A DNA stretch of 64,000 nt, from positions 1-64,000 of the forward strand of contig CAJWBE010000022.1 of assembly GCA_913020045.1 (NCBI GenBank). The letters run 5' to 3'. The position numbers and the translations under genes are program-made. This stretch comes from an uncultured Oleiphilus sp. (GTDB lineage Bacteria > Pseudomonadota > Gammaproteobacteria > Pseudomonadales > Oleiphilaceae). Shown one piece after another: positions 1 through 10,477 of the stretch. Under the pieces are notes generated by a model, which saw only the letters and a program-made list of their open reading frames with translations, was not told the origin of the DNA and did not search any database. Position 1 is the first letter of the stretch, and each line of letters begins with the position of its first letter.

Positions 1-29
1 AAGTAGAAACTAAAAGGAACGCTATCCAT

Positions 30-2678
30 ATGGGTGAGCAAGCGAAAGAAATCCTTCCTGTAAATATCGAAGACGAGTTAAAGCAATCCTATCTCGACTA
101 TGCCATGAGCGTTATCGTTGGTCGTGCATTACCGGATGCGCGAGATGGCTTAAAGCCAGTGCATCGTCGTGTTTTGTTTGCGATGAGCGAGCTCAACAAC
201 GATTGGAACAAGGCTTATAAAAAGTCTGCCCGTGTTGTCGGTGATGTCATTGGTAAGTATCACCCACATGGTGACTCGGCAGTTTATGACACGATCGTTC
301 GGATGGCGCAGCCTTTCTCCCTGCGTTACATGTTGGTAGACGGGCAAGGTAACTTCGGTTCGATTGATGGGGATAACCCAGCAGCGATGCGATATACCGA
401 AATTCGTATGCGCAAGCTGGCCCACTCTCTTCTTGCGGATCTTGAAAAAGAAACCGTCGACTTTGTCCCCAACTATGATGGTACGGAGCAAATTCCAGCG
501 GTTATGCCGACGCGTGTACCGAACCTTCTGGTCAACGGGTCTTCTGGTATAGCGGTAGGTATGGCGACGAATATTCCGCCGCATAATTTGACGGAAGTCG
601 TTTCCGGTTGCTTAGCGTTGATGGATCGTCCCGATATTACGATGGAAGAGCTTATGGAATTTATTCCTGGGCCTGATTTTCCTACTGCGGCTTTCATCAA
701 TGGCCGTGCGGGTATTCTTGATGCTTACCGCACAGGGCGTGGAAAAATCTATCTGCGGGCTCGTTACGAAGTTGAGCAGGATGCGAAAGGTAAAGAGCGT
801 ATTGTCGTAACAGAAATTCCTTATCAGGTGAATAAAGCGCGCTTGATCGAAAAGATCGCAGAACTGGTTAAAGACAAAAAGATCGAAGGCATTACCGAAC
901 TGCGTGATGAGTCGAACAAAGAAGGCATGCGCATCGTGATTGAATTGCGTCGAGGCGAAGTGCCGGACGTCATTATGAACAACTTGTATACGCAAACACA
1001 GTTAGAAAATGTGTTTGGTATCAATATGGTTGCGTTGGTAGAGGGCGAGCCAAAAACGATACATCTCAAGCAGGCGCTAGAGATATTTGTTAAACATCGT
1101 CGCGAGGTTGTCACTCGCCGTACTGTTTTTGAGTTGAGAAAAGCGCGCGAGCGTGGCCATATCCTTGAAGGTTTGACGGTGGCGCTGGCTAGTATCGATC
1201 CAATCATTGAATTGATCAAAAAGTCTCCGACTTCAGCTGAAGCAAAAGAGAAGTTGCTGGCCCAGCCATGGGAGCCCGGTGCAGTTGTAGGAATGTTGGA
1301 GCGTTCTGGTGAGGAGAATTCGAGTCGTCCAGACGATCTTGAACCTCAGTATGGTTTGCACGATGGTCTTTACCACTTGTCGCCGATACAGGCGCAAGAA
1401 ATTCTTAATATGCGTCTTCATCGTTTAACCGGTCTCGAAACCGAAAAACTGATCGAAGAGTACAAAGAGATTCTTGAGACAATTTTTGAATTGCTCGGTA
1501 TTTTGCGAAACCCTGACCGGTTGATGGAAGTGATTCGTGAAGAGCTTGAGCAAGTCCGTGACGAGTATGGCGACGAACGACGTTCAGAAATTATTGCGTC
1601 ACGACGTGACTTGAGCATTGCTGATCTGATAACAGAAGAAGACTTGGTGGTTACCATTTCTCATGGCGGCTATGCAAAGACGCAGCCTCTTACCGACTAT
1701 CAGGCACAACGCCGTGGCGGCCGTGGTAAGTCTGCGACGTCGATGAAAGATGAAGATTTTATTGAAAAGTTGTTAGTGACCAGTTCGCACGACACTATTT
1801 TATGCTTCAGTAATTATGGAAAAGTATATTGGCTGCGAGTGTTTGATATCCCGCAGGCAAGCCGAGGCTCAAAAGGCAGACCAATGGTAAATATTTTGCC
1901 CTTGAGTGAAGGTGAGCGTATCACTACGTTCTTGCCGGTAAATGAGTATACGGCGGATCATTTTGTCTTTATGGCAACCTCAAAAGGAACGGTGAAAAAG
2001 ACGCCTCTTGAGAACTTTGCTAGACCTCGTTCCTCTGGTTTGATTGCGTTGGCGCTCGATGAAGGTGATACCTTGATCGGAGCAGTGATCACAAACGGTG
2101 AACGTGATGTCATGCTGATGGGTAGTTCTGGCAAGATGATTCGTTTTAAAGAGTCTGATGTGCGAGCAATGGGTCGAACGGCGCGCGGCGTAAGAGGTAT
2201 AAAAATACCTGCTGAGCATAGCGTGGTATCGCTAATTCTTCCTGAAGAAAACGGTTTGCTGCTAGTGGCGAGCCAAAATGGCTACGGTAAGCGGACTCAA
2301 ATGGATGAGTTCTCTGTGATCGGTCGTGGCGGGCAGGGTGTGATTGCAATGCAATGCTCTGATCGAAACGGATTTTTGGTGTCGGCAGTGCAAGTGTTTG
2401 AAGGGGATGAGCTAATGTTGATTTCTGACAAGGGCACGTTGGTTCGCACGCGCACGGAAGAGGTATCTGTTCTAGGGCGCAACACTCAAGGTGTACGCTT
2501 GATCAAGTTGGCTCAGAAAGACGAGCGGCTGGTTGGCGTTGAGCGAATCGAAGAGGGCGCTGGTGATGATCAACTGGATGACGAGCTCGAGGCTGGGGCT
2601 GACGGAGACGTAATCTCAGGCGAGATAGACGGTGCTAGCGAAGGCGAAGGGCCATCTGCTGACGACACAATCCAATAA
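30..2678 (+). CDS. gyrA: DNA gyrase subunit A
   Basis: Breakage-reunion subunit of DNA gyrase, which with GyrB introduces negative supercoils. At 882 aa it is close to the E. coli protein (875 aa). Residues 1 to about 520 form the topoisomerase IIA domain with catalytic Tyr122 in AAMRYTEIR. Residues from about 535 to 850 are the DNA-wrapping beta-pinwheel, with the GyrA box QRRGGRG at 560-566. The quinolone-resistance region [11 protein letters not shown] keeps Ser83 and Asp87, the usual susceptible residues. The tail after about 845 is acidic and glycine-rich. AAGGA at 14-18 precedes the ATG. pheA follows after 31 nt on the same strand, so co-transcription is plausible; the serC gene found between them in Pseudomonas is absent. 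Confidence 0.98.
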   Translation: MGEQAKEILPVNIEDELKQSYLDYAMSVIVGRALPDARDGLKPVHRRVLFAMSELNNDWNKAYKKSARVVGDVIGKYHPHGDSAVYDTIVRMAQPFSLRYMLVDGQGNFGSIDGDNPAAMRYTEIRMRKLAHSLLADLEKETVDFVPNYDGTEQIPAVMPTRVPNLLVNGSSGIAVGMATNIPPHNLTEVVSGCLALMDRPDITMEELMEFIPGPDFPTAAFINGRAGILDAYRTGRGKIYLRARYEVEQDAKGKERIVVTEIPYQVNKARLIEKIAELVKDKKIEGITELRDESNKEGMRIVIELRRGEVPDVIMNNLYTQTQLENVFGINMVALVEGEPKTIHLKQALEIFVKHRREVVTRRTVFELRKARERGHILEGLTVALASIDPIIELIKKSPTSAEAKEKLLAQPWEPGAVVGMLERSGEENSSRPDDLEPQYGLHDGLYHLSPIQAQEILNMRLHRLTGLETEKLIEEYKEILETIFELLGILRNPDRLMEVIREELEQVRDEYGDERRSEIIASRRDLSIADLITEEDLVVTISHGGYAKTQPLTDYQAQRRGGRGKSATSMKDEDFIEKLLVTSSHDTILCFSNYGKVYWLRVFDIPQASRGSKGRPMVNILPLSEGERITTFLPVNEYTADHFVFMATSKGTVKKTPLENFARPRSSGLIALALDEGDTLIGAVITNGERDVMLMGSSGKMIRFKESDVRAMGRTARGVRGIKIPAEHSVVSLILPEENGLLLVASQNGYGKRTQMDEFSVIGRGGQGVIAMQCSDRNGFLVSAVQVFEGDELMLISDKGTLVRTRTEEVSVLGRNTQGVRLIKLAQKDERLVGVERIEEGAGDDQLDDELEAGADGDVISGEIDGASEGEGPSADDTIQ

Positions 2679-2709
2679 GTACAGAGTAAGAGGTTAGGGT
2701 AAACGTTGA

Positions 2710-3804
2710 ATGAGTGATGAATCCGGCAAGCTAGCGATTCTGAGGAATCGAATTGATAGCATTGATGAGCAGCTTCAAGACCTGCTAAACGAGCGTGCTG
2801 AGTGCGCTCAAGAGGTGGCTCAGGTTAAACAGGAGGCGTCTCAAGGCGAGGAGGTTCAGTATTATCGCCCTGAGCGTGAGGCTCAAGTGTTGCGTCATGT
2901 GATGGAGCGAAATAAAGGGCCTTTGCCTGATGAAGATGTTGGGCGCTTGTTTCGCGAAATAATGTCTTGCTGTCTGGCACTGGAAAGGCCACTGAAAGCA
3001 GCTTATTTAGGCCCTGAGGGTACCTTTACTCACGCGGCGACGCTTAAGCATTTTGGGCACTTTGTTCGTTCGCAGCCCTTAGCTGCGATAGACGAGGTTT
3101 TCCGCGAGGTGGAGTCTGGGCAGGCGCATTATGGTGTTGTGCCTATCGAAAACTCTACCGAAGGCATGGTCAATCATACACTTGACAGTTTTGTCGATTC
3201 TCCGCTTTATATTTCAGGCGAAGTTCAGCTGCGGATTCATCATCACTTGTTGTCAAAAGACGGTGATCTGAGCAAAATCACTAAGGTTTGTGCGCATCAG
3301 CAGGCGCTCGCGCAATGTCGCAAGTGGTTAGATTCCCATTGTCCTCAGGTAGAGAGAATTGCCGTCGCAAGCAATGCGGAAGGCGCTCGAGTGGCGTCTT
3401 CTGAAGAGGGTTTAGCGGCGATTGCCGGTGATATGGCTGTCGAGCGATATGGCCTGACGAAGTTGGCAGAAAATATAGAGGATCGACCAGACAATACCAC
3501 TAGGTTCTTGGTCATTGGGTCCGAGGTTGTTCCGCCAAGCGGCAAGGATAAAACTTCTTTGCTCGTGTCTGTTAAAAACAAGCCGGGCGCTTTGTACCAT
3601 GTTTTAGAACCATTTCATCGTTGCGGAATTAGTTTGACGCGTCTTGAAACTCGTCCTTCTAACTCAGGCACATGGGCGTATGTCTTCTATATCGACTTCG
3701 AAGGTCATATCGAAGATGACAAGGTTAAACAAGTGATTAGCGAAGTGTCACCTGATGCGGTTGAAATCAAGCATTTGGGTTCTTATCCCATGGGTGTGTT
3801 GTAG
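2710..3804 (+). CDS. pheA: Bifunctional chorismate mutase / prephenate dehydratase (P-protein)
   Basis: Converts chorismate to prephenate and then to phenylpyruvate in phenylalanine synthesis. The 364 aa protein shows three parts. Residues about 1-90 are an AroQ-type chorismate mutase (IDSIDEQLQDLLNERA). Residues about 95-275 are prephenate dehydratase, opening with AYLGPEGTFTHAA and ending with the catalytic TTRF motif in DNTTRFLVIG. Residues about 280-364 are an ACT domain with GALYHVL and ETRPS, variants of the GAL and ESRP motifs that bind phenylalanine, so feedback inhibition is likely. It lies 31 nt after gyrA and 18 nt before hisC, heading a tight amino acid biosynthesis run that continues to cmk. 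Confidence 0.97.
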   Translation: MSDESGKLAILRNRIDSIDEQLQDLLNERAECAQEVAQVKQEASQGEEVQYYRPEREAQVLRHVMERNKGPLPDEDVGRLFREIMSCCLALERPLKAAYLGPEGTFTHAATLKHFGHFVRSQPLAAIDEVFREVESGQAHYGVVPIENSTEGMVNHTLDSFVDSPLYISGEVQLRIHHHLLSKDGDLSKITKVCAHQQALAQCRKWLDSHCPQVERIAVASNAEGARVASSEEGLAAIAGDMAVERYGLTKLAENIEDRPDNTTRFLVIGSEVVPPSGKDKTSLLVSVKNKPGALYHVLEPFHRCGISLTRLETRPSNSGTWAYVFYIDFEGHIEDDKVKQVISEVSPDAVEIKHLGSYPMGVL

Positions 3805-3822
3805 ACTTTTAGGAGAATAACG

Positions 3823-4938
3823 TTGGGTGATCTAAGCCGCACACAGTGCGATTTCATTGCGCTAGCAACGCCAGGTGTGCGGTGTTTGCATCCGTATTTG
3901 CCGGGCAAGCCGGTTGAAGAGTTGGAGCGTGAGTTAGGTATTTCTGACATCGTTAAGCTGGCGAGTAATGAAAACCCTTTGGGCGTTAGTCCTAGGGTCA
4001 AGCTGGCAATTCAAAACGAAATTGATGGTTTGACGCGTTACCCGGACGGCAATGGCTTCATCTTGAAGCAGGCTTTATCAGAAAAGTTGTCTGTGTCTGA
4101 AGATATGATTACCTTGGGTAACGGCTCTAATGATGTGCTTGATTTAATTACGCGATCTTACGCTGGGCCGGGCAGTGAAGTTATTTATTCTCAATATGCG
4201 TTCGCTGTATACGCCCTAGCGACCCAGGCAGTGGGGGCAACTGCTGTCGTTACCCCTGCAAAAAGTTGGGGGCATGATCTTGATGCTATGGCAGATGCGA
4301 TTACTGAATCAACATCGATTATTTTTATTGCCAACCCCAATAACCCAACGGGCACATCGTTAGATAAAGCCGATATCCAAGCATTTCTTGAGAGAGTGCC
4401 TGATCGCGTGCTCGTCGTTTTGGATGAAGCATACTGCGAGTATATTGACGACGATAGTTATCCTGACGGTGTGAGCTTGTTGCGTGAATTTCCAAATTTG
4501 ATCGTAACCAGAACATTCTCAAAAGCTTGGGGTCTGGCTGGCTTGCGAGTCGGCTATGCCATTTGTGGTATTGATATTACAGATGTGTTGAACCGAGTTC
4601 GGCACCCTTTCAATGTCAATAGTATTGCGTTGGCAGCGGCGACTGCCGCCCTATCTGATTGCGACTACCTTAATGAAGGTCGAACCTTAAACCAGAAAGG
4701 TTTACAGCAGATAGGTGAAGGGCTTTCTGCTCTGGGTTTGTCGTTCATTCCATCGTCTGGGAATTTCATTACCTTTGATACTGGACGAGTGGGTATGGAT
4801 GTTTATGACGCGTTGTTGGCTGAGGGTGTGATAGTTCGGCCTGTTGCGAATTATGGTATGCCTGCACATATTAGAGTTTCTGTCGGCTTGGAATCAGAAA
4901 ATGCGCGCTTTCTAAGCGCATTAGCGAAGGTCATATAG
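3823..4938 (+). CDS. hisC: Histidinol-phosphate aminotransferase (HisC type)
   Basis: PLP-dependent fold type I aminotransferase of 371 aa. The family converts imidazole acetol phosphate to histidinol phosphate, and copies in aromatic operons often also transaminate phenylpyruvate or 4-hydroxyphenylpyruvate. Visible motifs are ASNENPLG near the N-terminus, ANPNNPTGT, the PLP aspartate region VVLDEAYCEY, and the PLP-lysine motif TFSKAWGLAGLRVGY. The start codon is TTG at 3823, supported by AGGAG at 3811-3815. It sits 18 nt after pheA and 1 nt before tyrA-aroA. That context suggests it may serve phenylalanine and tyrosine synthesis as well as histidine (inference). Confidence 0.93.
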   Translation: MGDLSRTQCDFIALATPGVRCLHPYLPGKPVEELERELGISDIVKLASNENPLGVSPRVKLAIQNEIDGLTRYPDGNGFILKQALSEKLSVSEDMITLGNGSNDVLDLITRSYAGPGSEVIYSQYAFAVYALATQAVGATAVVTPAKSWGHDLDAMADAITESTSIIFIANPNNPTGTSLDKADIQAFLERVPDRVLVVLDEAYCEYIDDDSYPDGVSLLREFPNLIVTRTFSKAWGLAGLRVGYAICGIDITDVLNRVRHPFNVNSIALAAATAALSDCDYLNEGRTLNQKGLQQIGEGLSALGLSFIPSSGNFITFDTGRVGMDVYDALLAEGVIVRPVANYGMPAHIRVSVGLESENARFLSALAKVI

Positions 4939-4939
4939 C

Positions 4940-7159
4940 GTGCCAAAAATAGCGAAGCTAGCGATTATTGGCTTAGGGCTTATTGGTGGTTCGCTCAGCA
5001 AGCGTGCGCGCAAGGAAGGTTTTGTCGCTCATGCTGTTGGTTATACCCGCACGTTCGGTAATGCCAAATTAGGCGTTGAATTAGATGTGACAGATAGCGC
5101 AGCGAGATCTATTGCTGAGGCAGTGGCTGGGGCTGATGTTGTTGTGCTCGCTGTGCCAGTTAAGAGCTTTGAGGCGACGCTGGCAGAGATCAAGCCTCAC
5201 CTAAAGTCGGGTGCAATTTTAACGGACGTTGGCAGTGTCAAAGGTTCATTTGTCCGTGCCGTTGAGTCTGTGTTTGGTGAAATGCCGGACTTTGTAGTGC
5301 CGGGGCACCCCATTGCAGGTTCTGAAAAAAGCGGCGTAACAGCGTCCGACGCAAACTTGTTTGATCATCACAAAGTAATACTTACCCCCACTGAGACGAC
5401 TAATCCTGATTCTTTGCGTTTGATACGTGAAATGTGGGAATGCTGCGGTGCAAAAGTATTGGAGATGAGCGTAAAACATCATGATGAGGTGTTAGCGGCG
5501 ACCAGTCATTTGCCGCATTTAATTGCATTTTCATTGGTCGATACGCTTGCTGGTGATGAAGATAGCCAAGATATTTTTCGCTACGCCGCTGGTGGGTTTA
5601 GAGACTTTACGCGTATTGCAGCCAGTGATCCCTTGATGTGGCATGATATTTTTCTTGCTAACGATGAGGCGACAATTGGTGTGTTAGACCGCTTTGTTGC
5701 CGATCTGACGGAGCTTCGAGAGGCGATTAAAGCGCAAGATGGCAACCATTTATTAGGTGTTTTTACGCGAGCGAGAGCGGCGCGTGAACACTTCACCAAA
5801 ATTTTATCGGGACAATCTTATACCAATATGAATACCAATAACGTTGTTTTTAAGGCGCTGCCGGGCGGTTCAGTTAATGGCTCAATTCGTGTGGCGGGGG
5901 ACAAGTCAATGTCCCATCGCTCTATCATGTTGGGTGCGCTAGCCGATGGTGTTACCGATGTTGAGGGCTTTCTTGAAGGCGAGGACAGTTTAGCTACCTT
6001 ACAAGCGTTTCGAGACATGGGTGTGGTGATTGAGGGGCCTGTTAATGGTCGCGTCAAGATACATGGCGTAGGGATGAACGGATTGCAGGCGCCTCCTGGG
6101 CCGATCTATTTGGGTAACTCGGGTACCGGGATGAGGTTGTTTGCTGGTTTATTGTCTGGTCAGTCCTTTGATACCGAGCTGACCGGAGATGCATCTCTGT
6201 CCAAGCGCCCAATGGAACGAGTGGCGAAGCCTTTGCGTTTGATGGGTGCAGTGATTGAGTCTGGAGAAGGTGGGCGCCCACCGCTTAAGATTAAAGGCGG
6301 GCAGCCTCTAAAGGGTATTAACTATGAGCTGCCAATGGCCAGTGCTCAGGTTAAGTCATGTCTATTGCTTGCAGGTATGTATGCGGCTGGCGAGACCCGA
6401 GTAACCGAGCCAGCACCAACGCGTGACCACACGGAGCGTATGTTGAATGGTTTTGGCTATACCGTTAATAAAGAAGGTCCTATTGCGTCTCTTGTTGGTG
6501 GTGGCTCGATGAGCGGTGGGAAAATTGACGTTCCTTCCGATATTTCTTCAGCGGCGTTTTTCATGGTGGCGGCTTCGATTACGCCGGGTGCGGACCTGAC
6601 TCTTCAGCATGTCGGCTTGAATCCAACGCGTATCGGCGTGATCAATATATTGCGCGAGATGGGGGGCGATCTCACGGTTTCTAATGAGCGTGAAGTTGGC
6701 GGTGAGCCAGTCGGCGATATTCGTATTAAGCACGCACCTTTGAAAGGAATTCATATTCCTGAAGATCAGGTTCCTCTGGCGATTGATGAATTTCCTGTCT
6801 TATTTATTGCTGCCGTTTGTGCGGAAGGGGAGACGATATTAACGGGAGCAGAAGAGCTGCGCGTTAAAGAGAGTGATCGTATACAGGTAATGGCTGACGG
6901 ATTGGCGCAGTTAGGTGTGCGCACGGACGTGAAGCCGGACGGGATTGTTATCAGAGGATCAGCTATTAAAGGCGGGACAGTGCATAGTCATGGCGACCAT
7001 CGTATTGCTATGTCATTTGCTGTGGCAGCGTTGCGCTCGGAAGGTGAAATTACGATCAATGATTGTGCGAATGTGGCGACGTCATTTCCAAATTTTGTTC
7101 AGTTGGCGGACTCTGTTGGCATGAAACTCAATGTTGAGTCTGCGGATAACGAGGCTTAG
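4940..7159 (+). CDS. tyrA/aroA: Fused prephenate dehydrogenase / EPSP synthase (TyrA-AroA)
   Basis: One 739 aa polypeptide joins two enzymes. Residues 1 to about 290 are prephenate dehydrogenase, with the NAD(P)-binding GLGLIGGS at about 11-18 and the catalytic region VPGHPIAGSEKSG. Residues from about 300 to the end are 3-phosphoshikimate 1-carboxyvinyltransferase, with AGDKSMSHRSIMLGAL, GNSGTGMRL and RVKESDRIQVMADGL. The GNSGT(G)MRL form is unlike the E. coli GNAGTAMR form. This fusion is known from Pseudomonas and relatives. The start codon GTG at 4940 is 1 nt after the hisC stop, and the stop overlaps the cmk start, so translational coupling is likely. Confidence 0.96.
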   Translation: MPKIAKLAIIGLGLIGGSLSKRARKEGFVAHAVGYTRTFGNAKLGVELDVTDSAARSIAEAVAGADVVVLAVPVKSFEATLAEIKPHLKSGAILTDVGSVKGSFVRAVESVFGEMPDFVVPGHPIAGSEKSGVTASDANLFDHHKVILTPTETTNPDSLRLIREMWECCGAKVLEMSVKHHDEVLAATSHLPHLIAFSLVDTLAGDEDSQDIFRYAAGGFRDFTRIAASDPLMWHDIFLANDEATIGVLDRFVADLTELREAIKAQDGNHLLGVFTRARAAREHFTKILSGQSYTNMNTNNVVFKALPGGSVNGSIRVAGDKSMSHRSIMLGALADGVTDVEGFLEGEDSLATLQAFRDMGVVIEGPVNGRVKIHGVGMNGLQAPPGPIYLGNSGTGMRLFAGLLSGQSFDTELTGDASLSKRPMERVAKPLRLMGAVIESGEGGRPPLKIKGGQPLKGINYELPMASAQVKSCLLLAGMYAAGETRVTEPAPTRDHTERMLNGFGYTVNKEGPIASLVGGGSMSGGKIDVPSDISSAAFFMVAASITPGADLTLQHVGLNPTRIGVINILREMGGDLTVSNEREVGGEPVGDIRIKHAPLKGIHIPEDQVPLAIDEFPVLFIAAVCAEGETILTGAEELRVKESDRIQVMADGLAQLGVRTDVKPDGIVIRGSAIKGGTVHSHGDHRIAMSFAVAALRSEGEITINDCANVATSFPNFVQLADSVGMKLNVESADNEA

Positions 7160-7830
7160 TGGTGAGCTCGATTCCAGTTTTGACGATTGATGGCCCTTCT
7201 GGATCTGGCAAGGGCTCGATCACGCAAATGGTGGCGAAGCATCTTGGGTGGCACATCCTAGATAGCGGTGCTTTATACCGATTGACGGCGCTTGCTGCTG
7301 AGCGCGGCGGTGTGGCATTGGATGATGCGCCCGCATTGGCTTTGATCGCTAGGGGCTTGGATATTGAGTTTTTGGCTTCTTCAGAAGGAGAGCCTGTAAA
7401 GGTTGTATTGGGTGGCGAGGATGTCAGCCAAGCTTTACGTTTAGAGACTACTGGCAACAATGCTTCCAAGGTTGCTGTACTAACGGAAGTCCGTGAAGCG
7501 CTATTGCAACGCCAAAAAGACTTTCGGCAAGGGCCGGGTTTGGTGGCCGATGGGCGTGATATGGGCACGGTTGTTTTTCCGGATGCGCCGTACAAGGTGT
7601 TTTTAACTGCCTCTGCTCAAGCGAGAGCTGAGAGGCGCTATCAGCAGTTGAAGCAGCAGGGTGAAGATGTTAGAATCGCGACCCTTTTACGGGAGATCGA
7701 ACAGCGGGATGCCCGAGATATGGGCCGCAAAGCGGCGCCACTCAAGGCCGCAGACGATGCTGTAACGATTGATACAACTGCTTTTTCTATCGACCAGGTA
7801 CTAAAGAAAGTCCTGTCATTGATAGATTAA
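7159..7830 (+). CDS. cmk: Cytidylate kinase
   Basis: Phosphorylates CMP and dCMP with ATP in pyrimidine nucleotide salvage and in CDP supply. The 223 aa protein has the P-loop IDGPSGSGKGS at the N-terminus and the CMP kinase signature DGRDMGTVVFPDAPYKVFL near residue 133, then an arginine-rich lid (RAERRYQQL). The start is GTG at 7159, overlapping the tyrA-aroA stop codon by one base; a second GTG follows directly. It is the usual upstream neighbour of rpsA in gammaproteobacteria, here 124 nt away. Confidence 0.97.
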   Translation: MVSSIPVLTIDGPSGSGKGSITQMVAKHLGWHILDSGALYRLTALAAERGGVALDDAPALALIARGLDIEFLASSEGEPVKVVLGGEDVSQALRLETTGNNASKVAVLTEVREALLQRQKDFRQGPGLVADGRDMGTVVFPDAPYKVFLTASAQARAERRYQQLKQQGEDVRIATLLREIEQRDARDMGRKAAPLKAADDAVTIDTTAFSIDQVLKKVLSLID

Positions 7831-7954
7831 TCAGTTCTCGAAAAATATTTTTTTTATTCATTCGCTGGATAAGTTAGCCAGTAGCGCAGCGACTGATATT
7901 TTAATCTGACCGTATAGACTGGTGATACGGATACTTTTAATCACAGGAAACACA

Positions 7955-9631
7955 ATGAGCGAGAGCTTTGCTGATTTATTTGAAGAAAGCCTAAAAGAAA
8001 TCGATATGACCCCCGGTTCGATCGTTAAAGGTGTCGTTTTAGACATCGATAGCGACTGGGTAACGGTTAATGCGGGCTTGAAATCTGAGGGTGTTATTCC
8101 TCTTTCACAATTCTTGAACGATAGCGGCGAACTAGAGCTAGCTATTGGTGACGAAGTAGACGTTGCCCTTGATGCGGTTGAAGATGGTTTTGGTGAGACG
8201 CGTTTGTCTCGTGAGAAAGCGAAGCGTGCTGAAGCATGGACTGAGCTAGAGAAAGCCTTCGAAGCTGAAGAAATTGTGACGGGTGTGATTAATGGTAAGG
8301 TTAAAGGCGGCTTCACAGTTGACCTTAAAACCATCCGTGCCTTCCTACCTGGTTCATTGGTTGATGTACGTCCAGTACGTGATACTTTGCACCTTGAAGG
8401 CAAAGAGCTTGAATTTAAAGTTATCAAGCTAGATCAAAAGCGTAACAACGTTGTTGTTTCTCGTCGTTCAGTACTAGAAGCAGAAAACAGTGCAGAGCGT
8501 GATGCATTGCTTGAGTCTATGGCTGAAGGAATGGAAGTTAAAGGTATCGTTAAGAACCTAACAGACTACGGCGCGTTCGTAGATTTGGGTGGTGTTGACG
8601 GCCTACTACACATTACCGATATGGCTTGGAAGCGTATTAAGCACCCAAGTGAAATCGTTAACGTTGGTGATGAAATCAACGTTAAAGTATTGAAGTTTGA
8701 TCGTGAGCGTAACCGCGTATCGCTTGGTCTGAAGCAATTGGGTGAAGATCCATGGGTTTCAATCAAAGAGCGTTACCCTGAGAACACTCGAGTTCAAGCA
8801 CGTGTTACTAACCTAACTGACTACGGTTGCTTCGCTGAAATCGAAGAAGGCGTTGAAGGTTTGGTTCACGTTTCTGAAATGGATTGGACTAACAAGAACA
8901 TTCACCCATCTAAAGTTGTTCAGTTGGGCGACGAGATTGAAGTAATGGTTCTTGATATTGACGAAGAGCGTCGTCGTATCTCTCTAGGTGTTAAGCAGTG
9001 TCACGCTAACCCATGGGAAGAGTTCTCATCTAACTTCAACAAAGAAGACAAAATCAGCGGTAAGATCAAATCGATCACTGATTTCGGTATCTTCATTGGT
9101 TTGGACGGCGGCATCGATGGTCTGGTTCACTTGTCTGATATTTCATGGCACGAAACTGGCGAAGAAGCGGTACGTAAGTACAAGAAAGGCGACGAGATTG
9201 AAACTGTTATCTTGTCTGTTGATCCAGAGAGAGAGCGTATTTCTCTAGGCATCAAGCAGCTTGAACGCGACCCATTTGCTGAGTATGTACAGGTAAATGA
9301 TAAAGGCACTATCATCAACGGTGTTGTTAAATCAGTTGATGCTAAAGCTGCTATCCTTGAGCTAGCTGAAGACGTTGAAGCAACATTGAAAGCGTCTGAA
9401 ATGAGTCAAGATCGTGTAGAAGATCTGACAACTCAATTGAAAGAAGGCGACAAAGTTGAAGCGAAAATCATCAACGTTGATCGTAAAAATCGCGTGATTA
9501 ACTTGTCTGTTAAGTCGAAAGATATTGACGATGAGAAGCAAGCGATGAAAGACGTTCGTGAGAAGCAAGTTGAGTCAGCTGGCCCAACTACGATCGGCGA
9601 TCTGATCAAAGAGCAAATGCAAAACAACTAA
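7955..9631 (+). CDS. rpsA: 30S ribosomal protein S1
   Basis: Large RNA-binding ribosomal protein that docks mRNAs on the 30S subunit. An upstream in-frame GTG exists at 7922, but the ATG at 7955 gives the conserved N-terminus [13 protein letters not shown], is preceded by AGGAA at 7945-7949, and gives 558 aa against 557 in E. coli. Six S1 OB-fold repeats are visible, with recurring [23 protein letters not shown] and [12 protein letters not shown] strands followed by DGLVHLSD-type motifs. The 124 nt leader after cmk may carry its own promoter and S1 autoregulation, as in E. coli, but I cannot show this from sequence alone. A strong intrinsic terminator follows. Confidence 0.98.
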   Translation: MSESFADLFEESLKEIDMTPGSIVKGVVLDIDSDWVTVNAGLKSEGVIPLSQFLNDSGELELAIGDEVDVALDAVEDGFGETRLSREKAKRAEAWTELEKAFEAEEIVTGVINGKVKGGFTVDLKTIRAFLPGSLVDVRPVRDTLHLEGKELEFKVIKLDQKRNNVVVSRRSVLEAENSAERDALLESMAEGMEVKGIVKNLTDYGAFVDLGGVDGLLHITDMAWKRIKHPSEIVNVGDEINVKVLKFDRERNRVSLGLKQLGEDPWVSIKERYPENTRVQARVTNLTDYGCFAEIEEGVEGLVHVSEMDWTNKNIHPSKVVQLGDEIEVMVLDIDEERRRISLGVKQCHANPWEEFSSNFNKEDKISGKIKSITDFGIFIGLDGGIDGLVHLSDISWHETGEEAVRKYKKGDEIETVILSVDPERERISLGIKQLERDPFAEYVQVNDKGTIINGVVKSVDAKAAILELAEDVEATLKASEMSQDRVEDLTTQLKEGDKVEAKIINVDRKNRVINLSVKSKDIDDEKQAMKDVREKQVESAGPTTIGDLIKEQMQNN

Positions 9632-9670
9632 GTGGTTTTGTAAACAGCTATAACTAGTTGTTAATTAATT

Positions 9671-9701
9671 AAAAAAACGGGCCTTGCGCCCGTTTTTTTT
9701 T
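9671..9701 (+). terminator. Rho-independent terminator after rpsA
   Basis: An A-run leads into a six-pair GC-rich stem, ACGGGC (9677-9682) with GCCCGT (9688-9693) around a CTTGC loop, and then nine T residues. The flanking A and T runs extend the pairing, so it could also act on the opposite strand. It separates rpsA from ihfB. Confidence 0.93.
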
Positions 9702-9757
9702 GTTTTTTAGTTTTCTTTGTCTACACTAAAAAAAAGTGTGGATTCATGGGAAAGTAA

Positions 9758-10054
9758 ATGACGAAGTCTGAATTGGTTGAGATTATCGCGTCAAAGCAAA
9801 CGCAACTGTCCGTAAAAGACGTGGAACTCGCCGTGAAAACGATACTCGATTTAATGTCTGCGGCGCTAGCGTCTGGCCAGCGTATTGAGATTCGCGGGTT
9901 TGGTAGCTTTTCTCTTCACCACCGTGCGCCACGTGTTGGACGCAACCCTAAGACCGGTGAGTCTGTTGAACTCGAAGCTAAGTCGGTTCCGCACTTTAAG
10001 CCAGGTAAAGAGCTGCGTGACCAAGTGAACGAAAGTTTGAAGCAAGGTTATTAA
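9758..10054 (+). CDS. ihfB: Integration host factor subunit beta
   Basis: DNA-bending nucleoid protein that pairs with IHF alpha; acts in transcription, replication and recombination. The 98 aa length is usual for the family (about 94). It begins [11 protein letters not shown], has the dimerisation helix with [14 protein letters not shown], and carries the DNA-binding arm region [20 protein letters not shown] that identifies the HU/IHF family; the position next to rpsA and the arm sequence favour IHF beta over HU. It lies 56 nt beyond the rpsA terminator and so probably has its own promoter. Confidence 0.96.
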   Translation: MTKSELVEIIASKQTQLSVKDVELAVKTILDLMSAALASGQRIEIRGFGSFSLHHRAPRVGRNPKTGESVELEAKSVPHFKPGKELRDQVNESLKQGY

Positions 10055-10174
10055 TCAACATCTTCTGCTGCAAGTGACGGCTGGCGTATTTGGCGCTATC
10101 TGAAATACGCTCTCCCATAGCGGCGTAAAATTCTCCGTGCTAAGATTGTCCTTCAATTTTCTGGAATGAATTGA

Positions 10175-10477
10175 ATGGCCAAGGTAAAGCTCTTCCTACA
10201 AGCTCTCATTGTTATTCTTATTTTATTGGCCGGCGTTGCCTTCCTCTATCGTAATCCCGCGCTTATTTCTGTCGACTTTTTTGCGTATCGTCTGTCTGAT
10301 GTGCCTCTTGGCGTTGCGTTACTTCTTTCGTTCGTCATTGGCGGTTTGATCGGTGTTTTGGTGCGTTTGCCGGGCGGCATTTGGCAGACTTCGCAGCTGA
10401 AAAGAAAAGAACGCAAGCTAGATAAGACTGAACATGAGCTTGCGCTGTTGAAGAACGAATCAGCTAAGGCAAGCTAA
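10175..10477 (+). CDS. lapA: LapA-family inner membrane protein
   Basis: Small inner membrane protein of 100 aa with two predicted membrane segments, about residues 6-24 (LFLQALIVILILLAGVAFL) and 43-66 (GVALLLSFVIGGLIGVLV), followed by a basic, helical tail. This is the LapA (DUF1049, YciS) layout. In E. coli LapA works with LapB in controlling lipopolysaccharide synthesis. Its TAA stop overlaps the ATG of lapB (TAATG), the usual coupled arrangement. Confidence 0.88.
   Translation: MAKVKLFLQALIVILILLAGVAFLYRNPALISVDFFAYRLSDVPLGVALLLSFVIGGLIGVLVRLPGGIWQTSQLKRKERKLDKTEHELALLKNESAKAS

Noticed and set aside
150-2485. Several antisense frames inside gyrA
   Set aside because: They are shadows of the conserved gyrA frame, which fully explains the region.
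7922-7954. Upstream in-frame GTG start for rpsA
   Set aside because: The ATG at 7955 has a Shine-Dalgarno, the conserved N-terminus and the usual length.
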